The translations under genes were made by a program, and so were the position numbers. From Pantoea vagans (lineage in GTDB: Bacteria; Pseudomonadota; Gammaproteobacteria; Enterobacterales; Enterobacteriaceae), in contig NZ_CP038854.1 in NCBI RefSeq assembly GCF_004792415.1, forward strand, positions 186,001 through 250,000: a stretch of DNA of 64,000 nt. The letters run 5' to 3'. Below are positions 27,348 through 36,628 of this stretch, one piece after another (position 1 is the first letter of the stretch; each line of letters opens with the position of its first letter). The notes beneath the pieces are model-generated. The model was not told where the DNA came from. It did not search any database and saw only the letters and a program-made list of their open reading frames with translations.

Positions 27348-28187
27348 TTATCCCTTACTCCCGCCGCTGGTGAGACCGCTGACCAGCGTCTTCTGTAACC
27401 AGATGGCAATAAACAGAGGCGGCACCGACGCCAGAATGCCAATCGCTGCGATCAGCCCGTCATCGGTCGCGCGTCCGGCGGTGAAGCCGGCAATCGCGAC
27501 CGGCAGGGTCTGTGCCGAAATATTGCTGGTGAACAGCAGCGCATAGAAAAACTCATCCCAGGCAAGCAGCCAGCCAAACAGTGCCGCGGCACCCAGTACC
27601 GGCTTCGCCAGCGGCAGCGTGATGCGCAGCAGAACCTGCCAGAAGCGCAGGCCATCCAGCCGTGCCGCCTGTTCGATATCGCGCGGCAGCGAGTCAAACT
27701 GATTCTTCAGCATCCAGGTCAGAAACGGCAGGATCAGCGAGCAGTAGACCATCACCAGACCGGGACGGGTGTTGAGCAGCCCCAGCTGTTGCAGCAGAAA
27801 GTAGAGCGGCAGCACAAACGCCACCGGCGGCACCATGTAGATCGCCAGCGCGCCGGAAAGCCAGGCATCGCGCCCGCTGTAGCGTGAGAAGCTGAAGGCA
27901 GCCGGTATCGCCAGCAGCAGCGAGATCGCCGTCGCCACCGTCGCCACCAGCAGGCTGTTACCCAGCGCATGCAGGAAAATGTTGCCCGGCTGGTTGGGTG
28001 CCAGCGAAACCAGCCCCTGATAGCGACTGAAATCCCACTGGCGTGGCAGCCATTCCAGTGGCACGCGGGAGAGATCGCTGGCGGAGCTGACGCTCATCAG
28101 AAACAGCCAGCCCATAGGGGCCAGAATGCTGATGGCGACCAGCAGCGCCGCGCCGTAACGCAGCACCCGGCGCAGTTTAGTTTTCAT
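27348..28187 (-). CDS. Sugar ABC transporter permease (MalG type)
   Basis: Inner-membrane permease, 279 residues, six predicted membrane segments, with the EAA loop EQAARLDGLRFWQVLLRITLPLAKP. It overlaps the upstream permease by 11 nt. It pairs with that MalF-type subunit. Confidence 0.9.
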   Translation of the reverse strand: MKTKLRRVLRYGAALLVAISILAPMGWLFLMSVSSASDLSRVPLEWLPRQWDFSRYQGLVSLAPNQPGNIFLHALGNSLLVATVATAISLLLAIPAAFSFSRYSGRDAWLSGALAIYMVPPVAFVLPLYFLLQQLGLLNTRPGLVMVYCSLILPFLTWMLKNQFDSLPRDIEQAARLDGLRFWQVLLRITLPLAKPVLGAAALFGWLLAWDEFFYALLFTSNISAQTLPVAIAGFTAGRATDDGLIAAIGILASVPPLFIAIWLQKTLVSGLTSGGSKG

Positions 28188-29085
28188 AAGCGGAACTCCG
28201 GCGGCGCTGATGCCATAACATCAGCAGGTAAAGCGTGATTAGCAGAGCGCACATCAGGGTCATCAGGATCGCGTAAGCGGCACCGCTGCCGGCACGCAGG
28301 TAGCTGAAGGACTCCTGATAGACAAAAAAGCTCAGGGTTTTGGTACTGTCTACCGGCCCGCCGCGCGTCATCACGTAGATAATGTCAAAGATCTTAAAGG
28401 CATCGATGGTACGTAACACCAGCGCGACGCCCAGCGGCGCGACAATCGCCGGGAAGGTAATGGCGCGGAAACGCCGCCAGGCAGATGCGCCATCCAGCCG
28501 TGCTGCTTCAAACAGATCTTCGGGGATCGACTGCAGCGCTGCCAGCACCAGCAGCGTAACCAGCGGATAGTTTTTCCAGATATCTGCAAACATTACTGCA
28601 TTGAGTGCCGCATCTGGCGATCCCAGCCAGCTGCGATAGCCATCAATGATGCCGAGCTGGCTAAGCAGGGCGTTGATGCTGCCGTAATCGGGATTAAAGT
28701 TGAGCCGCCACATCATGGCGTTGACGATGGTCGGCAGCGCCCATGGCAGAATCACCAGCACCCGCAGTACGTTGCGCCCGACGAATTTCTGATTCAGCAG
28801 CAGCGCCACAAGCACCCCAATGACGCCTTCAAAAGTGACAGACACCAGCGTGAAGTAGAGCGTGCGCCAGACAGACGCCCGAAAATCGGGATCGCTCAGC
28901 GCATAGAGGTAGTTTTCCAGCCCAATCCAGGCAGGCGTTTCACCGCTGCCAATCAGCGCAGCGTCGGTAAAACTCAGCCAGATGGTGCGCAGCAGGGGCC
29001 AGGCGGTTAACAGCAGCATCACCAGCAGCATAGGTGCCAGCAGCACCCATGCCTGACGCTGTTCGCGTTGACGCAGACTCAGCAT
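28177..29085 (-). CDS. Sugar ABC transporter permease (MalF type)
   Basis: Inner-membrane permease of 302 residues with the EAA loop FEAARLDGASAWRRFRAITFPAI. Two consecutive ATGs are available; AAGGAG is 2 nt from the first and 5 nt from the second (29085), so the second is preferred. The ribosome site overlaps the binding protein stop, showing tight coupling. Confidence 0.9.
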   Translation of the reverse strand: MLSLRQREQRQAWVLLAPMLLVMLLLTAWPLLRTIWLSFTDAALIGSGETPAWIGLENYLYALSDPDFRASVWRTLYFTLVSVTFEGVIGVLVALLLNQKFVGRNVLRVLVILPWALPTIVNAMMWRLNFNPDYGSINALLSQLGIIDGYRSWLGSPDAALNAVMFADIWKNYPLVTLLVLAALQSIPEDLFEAARLDGASAWRRFRAITFPAIVAPLGVALVLRTIDAFKIFDIIYVMTRGGPVDSTKTLSFFVYQESFSYLRAGSGAAYAILMTLMCALLITLYLLMLWHQRRRSSAYEN

Positions 29086-29094
29086 CATGACTCC

Positions 29095-30342
29095 TTAACG
29101 CAGCCGGGCGGCGCTTTTATCCACCGTCGCCATCGCGTCCTGCGCCGGGATTTTACCCAGCAAGACCTGCTGTAACTGCTGCTGCAGCTGGTTCGACAGG
29201 CGTGAATAGTCGGTGGTTTCAGGACGTGACAGCATCACGTTTAGCGATTTATCCGCTGCGGCAATCAGGCTCTCCTGATCCTTTTTTACCGCCTCGTCCT
29301 GATAAGAGGATTTCCAGATCGGCAGGCTGAGCTTCGCATACTGGTTTTGCACCGGCTGTGAAGTCATGTACTGAATATACTGCCACGCCTCGTTAGCATG
29401 CGTGCTGCCTTTGGTGATCCCCAGACCCATCGAACCATTCACCGCACCCACTTTTCCTGGCGCATCACCCGGCGCAGGCATAATGCCAACATCACCGGCT
29501 ACTCTGCTCTGCTTAGGATCGTTTGCCATGTTGTACATGTAGGTCCAGTTCAGCGCGAACGCCGCATCGCCATTCGAAAACGATTTGCGCACATCCTCTT
29601 CCAGATATTCACGGGAAGCCGGATTACTCAGGCCGTCATCGAGCGAGCTTTTCATCAGGTTCAGCGCCTTGAGTGAAGCCGGGCTGGAGAAGTCGAGCTT
29701 GCCATTCTGATAGAACTGCCCGCCAAAGCCTGATACCAGCGTGGTGTAGTCACACACCAGCGCTTCCGCCTGAGACCAGCTCCAGACCAGCGGATAACTC
29801 ACAATCTTTTTCTCTTTGATGATTTTCGCGTCATCCAGCACCTGCTGCCAGGTCTGTGGCGGGGTGGTTATGCCCGCTTTCGCCAGCATCGCTTTGTTGT
29901 AGTAGAGGTATTTGGTATCAAGGATCCACGGCATCCCCAGCGTTTTACCTTTATAAATCACGGTGTTCATCGCGCCCGGAAAAACCTTCTCTTTCTCCTC
30001 TGGCGTAATGCGCGTGCTGACATCCTGCAACAGATCGAAGCGGGTAAATTCCGCTGGCCAGATGGCGTCGAACAGCACCACATCATAGCCATTGCCGCCT
30101 GCGCCACGCGCCGCCACAATTTTATCGTGCAGCGCTTCATAGGGAACAAACTCCAGATTGACGGTGACATCCGGATGCTGCTTCTGAAAATTCTGCGTCA
30201 TCGCGCGAATGTCATTCTCGCTATAGGCCGCCTGGGTCATAAAGAGGGCATTAATCTGGCTGGCCGCCGCCGCGCTGCCTGCGCTTAACATCAGTAAGGC
30301 GGCAAAACCGGCTTTGAGTTGAGGGGTATAACGCTGTGACAT
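29095..30342 (-). CDS. Sugar ABC transporter binding protein
   Basis: Periplasmic binding protein of the SBP_bac_1 (MalE-like) family, 415 residues, with signal peptide LLMLSAGSAAAASQ. Typical segments are VVLFDAIWPAEF near residue 90 and GAVNGSMGLGITKGSTHANEAW near 300. ATG 30342 has GGAG upstream; the longer frame would use GTG. It is first in the leftward operon, directly behind the palindromic operator at 30380-30402. Confidence 0.9.
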   Translation of the reverse strand: MSQRYTPQLKAGFAALLMLSAGSAAAASQINALFMTQAAYSENDIRAMTQNFQKQHPDVTVNLEFVPYEALHDKIVAARGAGGNGYDVVLFDAIWPAEFTRFDLLQDVSTRITPEEKEKVFPGAMNTVIYKGKTLGMPWILDTKYLYYNKAMLAKAGITTPPQTWQQVLDDAKIIKEKKIVSYPLVWSWSQAEALVCDYTTLVSGFGGQFYQNGKLDFSSPASLKALNLMKSSLDDGLSNPASREYLEEDVRKSFSNGDAAFALNWTYMYNMANDPKQSRVAGDVGIMPAPGDAPGKVGAVNGSMGLGITKGSTHANEAWQYIQYMTSQPVQNQYAKLSLPIWKSSYQDEAVKKDQESLIAAADKSLNVMLSRPETTDYSRLSNQLQQQLQQVLLGKIPAQDAMATVDKSAARLR

Positions 30343-30379
30343 GGTCTTCTCCACTGGGTAGCAACAGGCTGTCAGTTAA

Positions 30380-30402
30380 TTAAATCAATTTGATTGATTT
30401 AA
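30380..30402. promoter_or_regulatory. Palindromic operator between sugar operon and ROK gene
   Basis: TTAAATCAA, 5 nt, TTGATTTAA: a perfect 9-bp inverted repeat about 40 bp upstream of the binding protein gene. It is AT-rich like NagC/Mlc sites, so the divergent ROK protein is the natural ligand. Confidence 0.65.
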
Positions 30403-30637
30403 TCGGGGGCGCAATTCTGGTCAGCGGGTGAACTGACCTGTGAGTATCAAGCAAACGGCGTGCCACAAGATTAAAAACTACGCAACAGTGCCGTAACAAC
30501 GCTGAAACTCAGACTGCGCTTTTATGGCAAAATTGCCTATTCTGATGCGCGGGATTTGCGTGCAGGATCAAAGATATTGTTTGCCCGAACGCTTTCAGAG
30601 ACCAATACTGTCGGGTCGCGCTGTAATGGAAAACAAC

Positions 30638-31807
30638 ATGAAAACCTCGGGTACAAACCTTGAACATGCGCGGGCGCACAACCGGCGTGTTGTGATTGAA
30701 GCCATTCGTCTGCACGGAGAGCTGACCCGTGCCGAACTGGCGCGCATGACGGCACTGACGCCGCAGACCGTATCGAACATCGTGGCGGAACTGGAGCAGG
30801 CCGGACTGCTTACCAGCCGTCAGCCGCGCCGCAGCGGGCGCGGTCAGCCTTCCATTCCGGTCACACTCAATCCCACCAGTGCCTGGTCGATTGGCATTCA
30901 TCTTGATCACCAGACGCTCTTGCTGGTGCTGGTCGATCTGAGCGGTGAAGTGCATTTCCGCCGCCTCGTGCTGGTGCAAAAACCTCAGCCTGCTGCCACC
31001 CTGGCGTGCATTGCTGGCGTGCTGGAGGAGATGCGCGCTTTTCTGGGCACGCAGTGGAAAAAGGTACTGGGGATCGGTGTGGTGATGCCGGGACCTTTTG
31101 GCGTGGAGGGTATTTCATCCGTCGGACCGACCACGCTCAATGGCTGGGAGCATGTGGATATTGAAGCTGAGCTGGCCGCTATCAGCGGGCTGCCGGTAAC
31201 GCTGGAAAACGACGCCACGGTCGCCGCCATCGGTGAACGCTTTCACGGTACGGCGCGTCATCTCAACTCCTTTATCTATCTCTACATCGGCACCGGTCTG
31301 GGTGCCGGCATCTTCACTGATGGCCACATCTATACCGGTCATGCCCACAATGCGGGCGAGATTGGCCACATTGTGGTGGAGCCGGGTGGTCGCGACTGCT
31401 ACTGCGGTAATCAGGGTTGCCTGGAACGTTATGTCTCGCTGCAGGCCGCCTATGAATTCTGCGGGCTCGATCCGATGCGGGCGCTGCCTGAAGATCTGCT
31501 GCAGATTGAACCCGCGCGTTTCACCGCCTGGATTGAGAGCGTGACAACGCCGTTGCGCCAGGCAATTAATATTCTGGAGTCAGTGTTTGATGCAGAGGCG
31601 GTGATTATTGGCGGGATGATGCCTGCGCCGTTGCTGGAGCAGATGGTCGCGCGCCTGCCGCCGCTTTATCAGTCGGTGCGTGGACGTTACCTGTTAGATA
31701 TGCGGCTGAAGAGGGGCATGACCGGCAGCGATACCGCTGCGCTGGGGGCCGCCGCGTTACCGATCTTTGATGAATTCAATCCGCAGTTTCAGGTGCTGAT
31801 GAAGTAG
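30638..31807 (+). CDS. ROK-family transcriptional regulator
   Basis: Sugar-responsive repressor of 389 residues. An N-terminal winged helix (HGELTRAELARMTALTPQTVSNIVAELEQAGLL) is followed by a ROK domain with ENDATVAAIGE, YIGTGLGAGIF and the zinc motif CYCGNQGCLE near residue 270. ATG 30638 and 30626 are both possible; neither has a strong ribosome site. It is transcribed away from the sugar ABC operon and probably controls it through the palindrome between them. Confidence 0.88.
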   Translation: MKTSGTNLEHARAHNRRVVIEAIRLHGELTRAELARMTALTPQTVSNIVAELEQAGLLTSRQPRRSGRGQPSIPVTLNPTSAWSIGIHLDHQTLLLVLVDLSGEVHFRRLVLVQKPQPAATLACIAGVLEEMRAFLGTQWKKVLGIGVVMPGPFGVEGISSVGPTTLNGWEHVDIEAELAAISGLPVTLENDATVAAIGERFHGTARHLNSFIYLYIGTGLGAGIFTDGHIYTGHAHNAGEIGHIVVEPGGRDCYCGNQGCLERYVSLQAAYEFCGLDPMRALPEDLLQIEPARFTAWIESVTTPLRQAINILESVFDAEAVIIGGMMPAPLLEQMVARLPPLYQSVRGRYLLDMRLKRGMTGSDTAALGAAALPIFDEFNPQFQVLMK

Positions 31808-31838
31808 AAAAACGGCGCTGTTGCAGACAACAGCGCCA
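31808..31838 (-). terminator. Terminator of the glutamate dehydrogenase gene
   Basis: On the minus strand GGCGCTGTTG-TCTG-CAACAGCGCC then GTTTTTC: a perfect 10-bp stem. It also lies 3' of the convergent ROK gene. Confidence 0.85.
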
Positions 31839-31844
31839 TAAGCA

Positions 31845-33119
31845 TTAACCCGGGTAGATACCGCGATCTTTACGCGCCATCAGAATCCGTTCACACGCTA
31901 CGATATACGCCGCGGTGCGCAGCGAGCAATCCTTCTCCTTTGACTTCTCCCAGATATGAACCATCGCTTCGGTCATAATCTTATCGGAGCGACGATTGAT
32001 CTCATCTTCACTCCAGAAGAAGCTGGCCATGTCCTGAACCCATTCGAAGTAGCTGACGGTCACGCCGCCGGCATTACAGACCACGTCCGGCACCACGATA
32101 ATGCCGCGCGTTGCCAGCACATCATCGGCATCCGGATAAGTCGGGCCGTTTGCGCCTTCCAGCACGATTTTGCAGCTCAGGATCTCTGCGCGCTCGCGGG
32201 TAATCTGACCTTCCAGCGCGGCCGGGATCAGGATATCCATCTCAGTGGTCCAGAACGCCTCTTTATCAATGCTCTGAGCACCAGGGAAACCGGCAATCTG
32301 CTTGTGGGCGATCTGCCATTCGCTCAGCGCGGCCATATCAATGCCATCTGAATTATAAATCGTCGCCGTGTGGTCCTGAATCACCACCACGCGCGCGCCC
32401 GCCTCGTCAAACAGGCGTGCTGCTTCGCTGCCAACGTTACCGAAGCCCTGAACCGCCACGCGGGCACCTTCGATTTCAATACCTGAACGACGAGCCACTT
32501 CCCGGCCAGTTATAAACACCCCACGGCCGGTTGCTTTTTCGCGGCCCAGTGAACCGCCCAGGTGAATCGGTTTGCCGGTCACCACGCCGGTAATCGTGGT
32601 GCCGTGGTTCATGGAGTAGGTATCCATCATCCACGCCATCACTTTGCTGTTAGTGCCAACGTCCGGTGCCGGAATATCTTTTTGCGGTCCAATGATGATG
32701 CCGATCTCGCTGGTATAACGACGGGTCAGCCGCTCAAGTTCACCCTCGGAGAGTTTGAAGGGATCGACCCGGATGCCGCCCTTAGCCCCACCGTAAGGCA
32801 GGTTAACCGCCGCACATTTAATGGTCATCCACGCAGAAAGCGCCATGACTTCATTCAGGTCGACAGCCGGGTGATAGCGAATACCACCTTTGCCCGGACC
32901 GCGTGAAAGGTTGTGCTGAACGCGATAGCCTTCGAAATGGCGAATCGAACCATCATCCATCTGGAGAGGAATGTCGACAATCAGCGCACGTTTTGGATGC
33001 CGCAAAGTATCTATCCAACGTGAAAGGTCGCCCAGATAGGGCGCAACCCGGTCAATTTGCTGTAAGTAGGTGGACCAGGCAGATGTGCTGCTTTCAGACG
33101 CATAAGATAACTTATCCAT
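31845..33119 (-). CDS. gdhA: Glu/Leu/Phe/Val dehydrogenase family, probable glutamate dehydrogenase
   Basis: Interconverts glutamate with 2-oxoglutarate and ammonia. The 424-residue protein shows the substrate and catalytic region [11 protein letters not shown] and [13 protein letters not shown] (catalytic lysine), [17 protein letters not shown], and the Rossmann fold [12 protein letters not shown]. At 424 residues with these motifs it belongs to the shorter GluD/RocG-type hexameric class, often NAD-linked, rather than the 447-residue NADPH enzyme of E. coli. Cofactor choice is inference. An NtrC-like palindrome lies about 300 bp upstream. Confidence 0.87.
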   Translation of the reverse strand: MDKLSYASESSTSAWSTYLQQIDRVAPYLGDLSRWIDTLRHPKRALIVDIPLQMDDGSIRHFEGYRVQHNLSRGPGKGGIRYHPAVDLNEVMALSAWMTIKCAAVNLPYGGAKGGIRVDPFKLSEGELERLTRRYTSEIGIIIGPQKDIPAPDVGTNSKVMAWMMDTYSMNHGTTITGVVTGKPIHLGGSLGREKATGRGVFITGREVARRSGIEIEGARVAVQGFGNVGSEAARLFDEAGARVVVIQDHTATIYNSDGIDMAALSEWQIAHKQIAGFPGAQSIDKEAFWTTEMDILIPAALEGQITRERAEILSCKIVLEGANGPTYPDADDVLATRGIIVVPDVVCNAGGVTVSYFEWVQDMASFFWSEDEINRRSDKIMTEAMVHIWEKSKEKDCSLRTAAYIVACERILMARKDRGIYPG

Positions 33120-33423
33120 AAAAAACCTTTCTTAATGAAGTTATTTATTGTGTGGAGCCGTGGATGGTGAGCGCATTGTATGGCGCGGACATAATCTAAC
33201 ACTTCTGAAACAAATAAGATGGGGTGGCTGCCCTGTAAAAGTGCAGTCGCGCCCCATTTTGGGGCGAATTCAGTGAATAGATTTTGAGAGATGCCCCTTA
33301 AAGACGAATAATAATGCGCTCCAGGTGCGTACGGACTGCATATAAGGGAGGATCTCGCTATCTTTCAATTCTTTGAGGGCGTTCAAAAAGTTAAATAATT
33401 GATCTTAACTTCATTGACTTTGG

Positions 33424-33440
33424 TGCACCAATTAAGTGCA
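33424..33440. promoter_or_regulatory. NtrC-like palindrome
   Basis: TGCACC-AATTA-AGTGCA matches the NtrC consensus TGCACC-N5-GGTGCA at 11 of 12 bases. I did not find a well-spaced sigma-54 promoter between it and the dehydrogenase gene, so the assignment is tentative. Confidence 0.4.
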
Positions 33441-33552
33441 TGAGAATAAGTAATCAAAGGATTACCTTAAGTAATGGATTGGGCAGGAAATAAGCAATTT
33501 AATCATCTGGTTAGATTAAATATGATTGTAAAGGGCGGGGGAAGAGAAATAG

Positions 33553-33578
33553 CGGGCCAGCGCTGAAAGGCTGGCCCG
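33553..33578 (-). terminator. Terminator of the DUF1090 gene
   Basis: CGGGCCAGC / GCTGGCCCG 9-bp stem with an 8-nt loop, a few bases after the yqjC stop on the minus strand; the downstream T-tract is short. Confidence 0.65.
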
Positions 33579-33584
33579 GAAGAT

Positions 33585-33974
33585 TTATTGCTGCAAAGCC
33601 TGTTCGGCTTCTTTCAGCTCTTCACGCGCTTCTTGCAGCTTATCTTCGCGCTTCTGAATCTTGCTGGCACTGCGTCCTTCCGCTTTCGCTTTTGCCAGTT
33701 CCTGTTCACGCTCCTGCACCTTAAACTTTTTCTCTGCCACTTTTTCCTGGCGCTGCTTTAACAGGCTCCCTTCAGTGCAGTTTTGATCCACTTCGCGCAG
33801 CGCTTTTTCAAGGCCGGCAACCTGATGGGTATTATTGTGCTGGCGGGCGTAGGAAATCTGGGTCTCAATCTCCTGCTTTTTGGCGGCACAACCGGTCAGA
33901 TTAGATGCCGCATGCGCAGCGGTGAAAGTCAGTGGCAACAGGCAAAGGCTGAGGGTCAGTAAAGTCTTTTTCAT
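33585..33974 (-). CDS. yqjC: DUF1090 periplasmic coiled-coil protein
   Basis: Exported protein of 129 residues. Signal peptide cut after AAHAA; then a cysteine pair (TGCAAKK and QNC) and a long charged helix rich in K, E, Q and R (residues ~60-129), predicted coiled coil. This is the YqjC/DUF1090 pattern of enterobacteria; function is unknown. Single gene with its own terminator. Confidence 0.85.
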   Translation of the reverse strand: MKKTLLTLSLCLLPLTFTAAHAASNLTGCAAKKQEIETQISYARQHNNTHQVAGLEKALREVDQNCTEGSLLKQRQEKVAEKKFKVQEREQELAKAKAEGRSASKIQKREDKLQEAREELKEAEQALQQ

Positions 33975-34094
33975 CGTAGTCTCGTCAATGAGTCAGGTTG
34001 AGGCACCAGTATACGTAGCCACCTTAAGAGATTCTTAACGGAAAAAATTATTTACTGGCGCGGAAAAGCGGGGGAATGGAAAAGCTGCCTGCTG

Positions 34095-34865
34095 TCAGGC
34101 AGCGCTAGAAGAGGAGGTCTGTGAAAAAAGCAGATTACGATCAGGTCCACTGAGCATAACCGGAAAACCATCTTCACTCTGCTGTTCAAAATAGTCCTGC
34201 ATTACCTGGCTAATCCCCGCACCACACCACATCACATGATGCTGATGAATGGCGGTTTTAATCGCTGGCTGTCCGGTGGCACGTGAATCAACCGCGACAT
34301 TAAAGCCCATCGCCGTCAGACGAATCGCCTCCAGCCAGATTTCTGTTTTATCGAGTACGCTCACCGCTTCCAGAAACAGAGGAACGGACGATTCGTTGCG
34401 CGATGAGACGCGCATCACTTTGTCCGCCTGCTGCTTAACGGTTTGCTCAAAACGGTCGAGGCGTCGTGACGCGCCCTGACGGTGGTCGGCATAGAGCCAG
34501 ACGCTCAGCGGCCGCAGCAGATTAATGATGAAATCATCACCGCTGTAGTTACTGGACATGTTGTGCATCTGACGTGAAAGCGACAGCGGCGTGCCAAATT
34601 CAAGCTGCCAGAGCATGTCGCCCTTACGCGCCGCCCAGCCGTAGGTCTTGACTGCCGATGCGTCCTGCTGGCCCTGCCTGATCTCACTAAGTGTTGCGCC
34701 GGTTGCCGTTAAACCAACCAGATCATGGATTTCACTAAGATGAGTATTGCTCCACTCGTCTGCATTCTGCTGTGATGTCAGTAATCCCTGCTTCATCCAG
34801 CGCTTCAGATTCGCGGGATGCGTGCCGGTTATCGCACAAACAGTATCAGTAGTATGAAATTGCAT
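34095..34865 (-). CDS. MerR-like regulator with unassigned C-terminal domain
   Basis: 256 residues. The first ~75 look like a MerR-type winged helix (TTDTVCAITGTHPANLKRWMKQGLL, then GLTATGATLSEIRQGQ). The rest is a mostly helical region without a cobalamin or metal-binding motif that I can see. Overall shape resembles the MlrA/BluR group in E. coli, but I do not claim orthology. Upstream DNA contains repeated CAGGTTAAAT elements that could be its sites. Confidence 0.6.
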   Translation of the reverse strand: MQFHTTDTVCAITGTHPANLKRWMKQGLLTSQQNADEWSNTHLSEIHDLVGLTATGATLSEIRQGQQDASAVKTYGWAARKGDMLWQLEFGTPLSLSRQMHNMSSNYSGDDFIINLLRPLSVWLYADHRQGASRRLDRFEQTVKQQADKVMRVSSRNESSVPLFLEAVSVLDKTEIWLEAIRLTAMGFNVAVDSRATGQPAIKTAIHQHHVMWCGAGISQVMQDYFEQQSEDGFPVMLSGPDRNLLFSQTSSSSAA

Positions 34866-35225
34866 ATCGTGCCCTCTGCTGAGGGAAAGGCCGCCGGGAT
34901 TAACCGGGGATGAACAACCACTATGAACCTTATAATCGTTAATTAACAGGGTTAATGCCTGTTAAAAGCGCAAAACAGCACGTGTCACGCTGCGCTTATT
35001 CGGGTTGCTGAACAGGTTAAATTCAGCGGGATCAGCAGGTTAAATGCGCTATAACTCATCATAAAAAGACTGTGTATTTATTCAGTAAAGATTCTTTACG
35101 CAATAAGTCCGCAAAAGCAGCGCTGTTTTGTCCATTTTAAGAGCATGCTGACTTCCCACCCCCTTACATCTGGCCTGCAAACCGCTAAAATAGTCGGTTC
35201 TGATGATCAGGAGAAAGAGTGTCCA
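34866..35225. other. Divergent region with CAGGTTAAAT repeats
   Basis: No gene. CAGGTTAAAT occurs at 35013-35022 and 35036-35045 (23 bp apart), and related CAGGGTTAAT and CTGTTAAAA elements lie near 34947-34976. They could be operators for the MerR-like protein. Confidence 0.35.
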
Positions 35226-35621
35226 ATGCGTTATCGTTTTACTCTCGCCGTGATGACGGTTGCTGCTGTACTGACTGGCTGTGCGAAACATGCCGCCAGC
35301 GATGCACCAGATGAATTTGCTGCTGGTCCGACACAGATCGATGTCTCACATATCAAGACCCGCGCGGATGATGGCTCCAGCGTATTCCTGACGGTAGATG
35401 GCAAAGAGGCTGGCAGATTGCCGAATGGTGAAAGCAAACTGCTGCATGTGCCGGCGGGTAAGCATCAGGTCGGGGGATATGTGCCGACGCTGTTTGGTAT
35501 GGGCCGTGTCACCATTGCGCCAGTTGAAGTGACCACGTCACCTGAAGATGTCAAAAAAGTGGCCTATACGATCACCCGCAACAAAGCGACCTTTGTCGAG
35601 AACAAGGGCGAACAGGGCTGA
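35226..35621 (+). CDS. Predicted lipoprotein of unknown function
   Basis: 131 residues with a lipoprotein signal ending VLTGC, then a short linker and a beta-rich region (SSVFLTVDGKEAGRLPNGESKLLHVPAGKHQVGGY). That segment resembles PEGA-like or DUF2846-like carbohydrate/wall-associated domains. AGGAGA precedes the ATG at slightly long spacing. Aspartate follows several residues after the cysteine rather than at +2, so outer-membrane sorting is likely. I cannot name it further. Confidence 0.65.
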   Translation: MRYRFTLAVMTVAAVLTGCAKHAASDAPDEFAAGPTQIDVSHIKTRADDGSSVFLTVDGKEAGRLPNGESKLLHVPAGKHQVGGYVPTLFGMGRVTIAPVEVTTSPEDVKKVAYTITRNKATFVENKGEQG

Positions 35622-35664
35622 GTTGATAACGGCGGAGAGCAGCGCTCTCCGCTGGAAACGCCAG

Positions 35665-36138
35665 TTATAAACCGAGCTCGCTCAGCGAAGGATGGTTATC
35701 CGGGCGACGCCCCTGTGGCCAGTGAAACAGCCGCTGTTCTTCGCTGATTTTCAGGTCGTTGATGCTGGCAAAACGCTGCGTCATCAAACCCTGCTCATCA
35801 AACGCCCAGTTCTCGTTACCATAAGAGCGATACCACTGTAGCTGCTCGTCGTGCCATTCATAGGCAAACCGCACCGCAATCCGGTTCTGGTCAAAACTCC
35901 ACAGCTCTTTAATCAGCCGATACTGCTGCTCCCGCTGCCATTTTTGCTGCAGGAACGCGACAATATCTGCCCGGCCCGTCAGAAAGGTATCGCGATTACG
36001 CCACAGGCTATCTGCCGAATAGGCCAGCGCGACACGTTCAGCATCCTGACTGTTCCAGCCATCTTCAGCGAGCCGTACTTTTTCCATTGCCTGTTCAGGC
36101 CGTGTAAATGGCGGTAAGGGCGGGCGTAAATTTTCCAA
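35665..36138 (-). CDS. DUF1348 (NTF2-like, SnoaL fold) protein, TTG start
   Basis: 157 residues of the DUF1348 family: [24 protein letters not shown] at the start, [10 protein letters not shown] and [13 protein letters not shown] in the body. Homologues commonly begin just before PPLPPFT. Here that point is a TTG at 36138 preceded by GAGGAGAGAAAG, a near-ideal ribosome site, whereas the ATG at 36183 has none. I prefer TTG. Function unknown; it follows ribH closely. Confidence 0.75.
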   Translation of the reverse strand: MENLRPPLPPFTRPEQAMEKVRLAEDGWNSQDAERVALAYSADSLWRNRDTFLTGRADIVAFLQQKWQREQQYRLIKELWSFDQNRIAVRFAYEWHDEQLQWYRSYGNENWAFDEQGLMTQRFASINDLKISEEQRLFHWPQGRRPDNHPSLSELGL

Positions 36139-36193
36139 CTTTCTCTCCTCTACAGCGCGGGCAGATGCGTTATCCGCATCCATGACAGGTTAA

Positions 36194-36628
36194 TCAGAGA
36201 TCGAGCGCGTGGATCTGACAGACAGCGCGTGCCGCTTCCTGGCCCTTTTTAACAAAGTGCTGGGTATAGAAGTCGATGAACTCTGCTGATGGCTGGAAAT
36301 TGTGAGGCGTCAGTGACACGGAGAAGACGGGCACGTTAGTCGTCAGCTGCGCCTGCATCAGACCACTCACGACCGCCTGAGCGACGAAATCATGACGATA
36401 GATGCCGCCATCCACCACCAGTGCTGCACAGACAATCGCATCGTAATTGCCGGTCTGTGCCAGACGTTGCGCCAGCAGCGGCATTTCAAAAGCGCCAGGA
36501 ACATCCCATGTTTTAATCTCATATGAGGCACCGCGACTTTCAAGTTCCTGTTCAAACCCGGTCAGAACCTGAGAAACGATTTCGCTGTGCCAGTTAGCTT
36601 TGATAAAGGCGACTTTCAACGGCTGCAT
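36194..36628 (-). CDS. ribH: 6,7-dimethyl-8-ribityllumazine synthase, type II
   Basis: Penultimate enzyme of riboflavin synthesis. The 144-residue protein has KANWHSEIVSQVL near residue 10 (the W in place of the F of type I enzymes), DVPGAFEMPLLAQ near 42, and catalytic H in GGIYRHDFVAQ near 78. These are RibH2/type II features as in Brucella. Enterobacteria normally have a type I enzyme next to ribD/nusB, so this is probably a second copy. CTGGAG lies upstream of the ATG. I looked for an FMN riboswitch in the leader and did not find one. Confidence 0.88.
   Translation of the reverse strand: MQPLKVAFIKANWHSEIVSQVLTGFEQELESRGASYEIKTWDVPGAFEMPLLAQRLAQTGNYDAIVCAALVVDGGIYRHDFVAQAVVSGLMQAQLTTNVPVFSVSLTPHNFQPSAEFIDFYTQHFVKKGQEAARAVCQIHALDL

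Larger units (their letters stand above)
33120..33584. other. Long intergenic region upstream of glutamate dehydrogenase
   Basis: About 465 bp with no convincing gene. It contains a GCCCC-ATTTT-GGGGC hairpin near 33254-33268 and the NtrC-like site below. The part near 33370-33530 is AT-rich and probably carries the promoter. Confidence 0.4.

Noticed and set aside
33240..33270. Sigma-54 promoter upstream of glutamate dehydrogenase
   Set aside because: A GG...GC pair on the minus strand near here has 9 instead of 10 intervening bases and poor flanking match.
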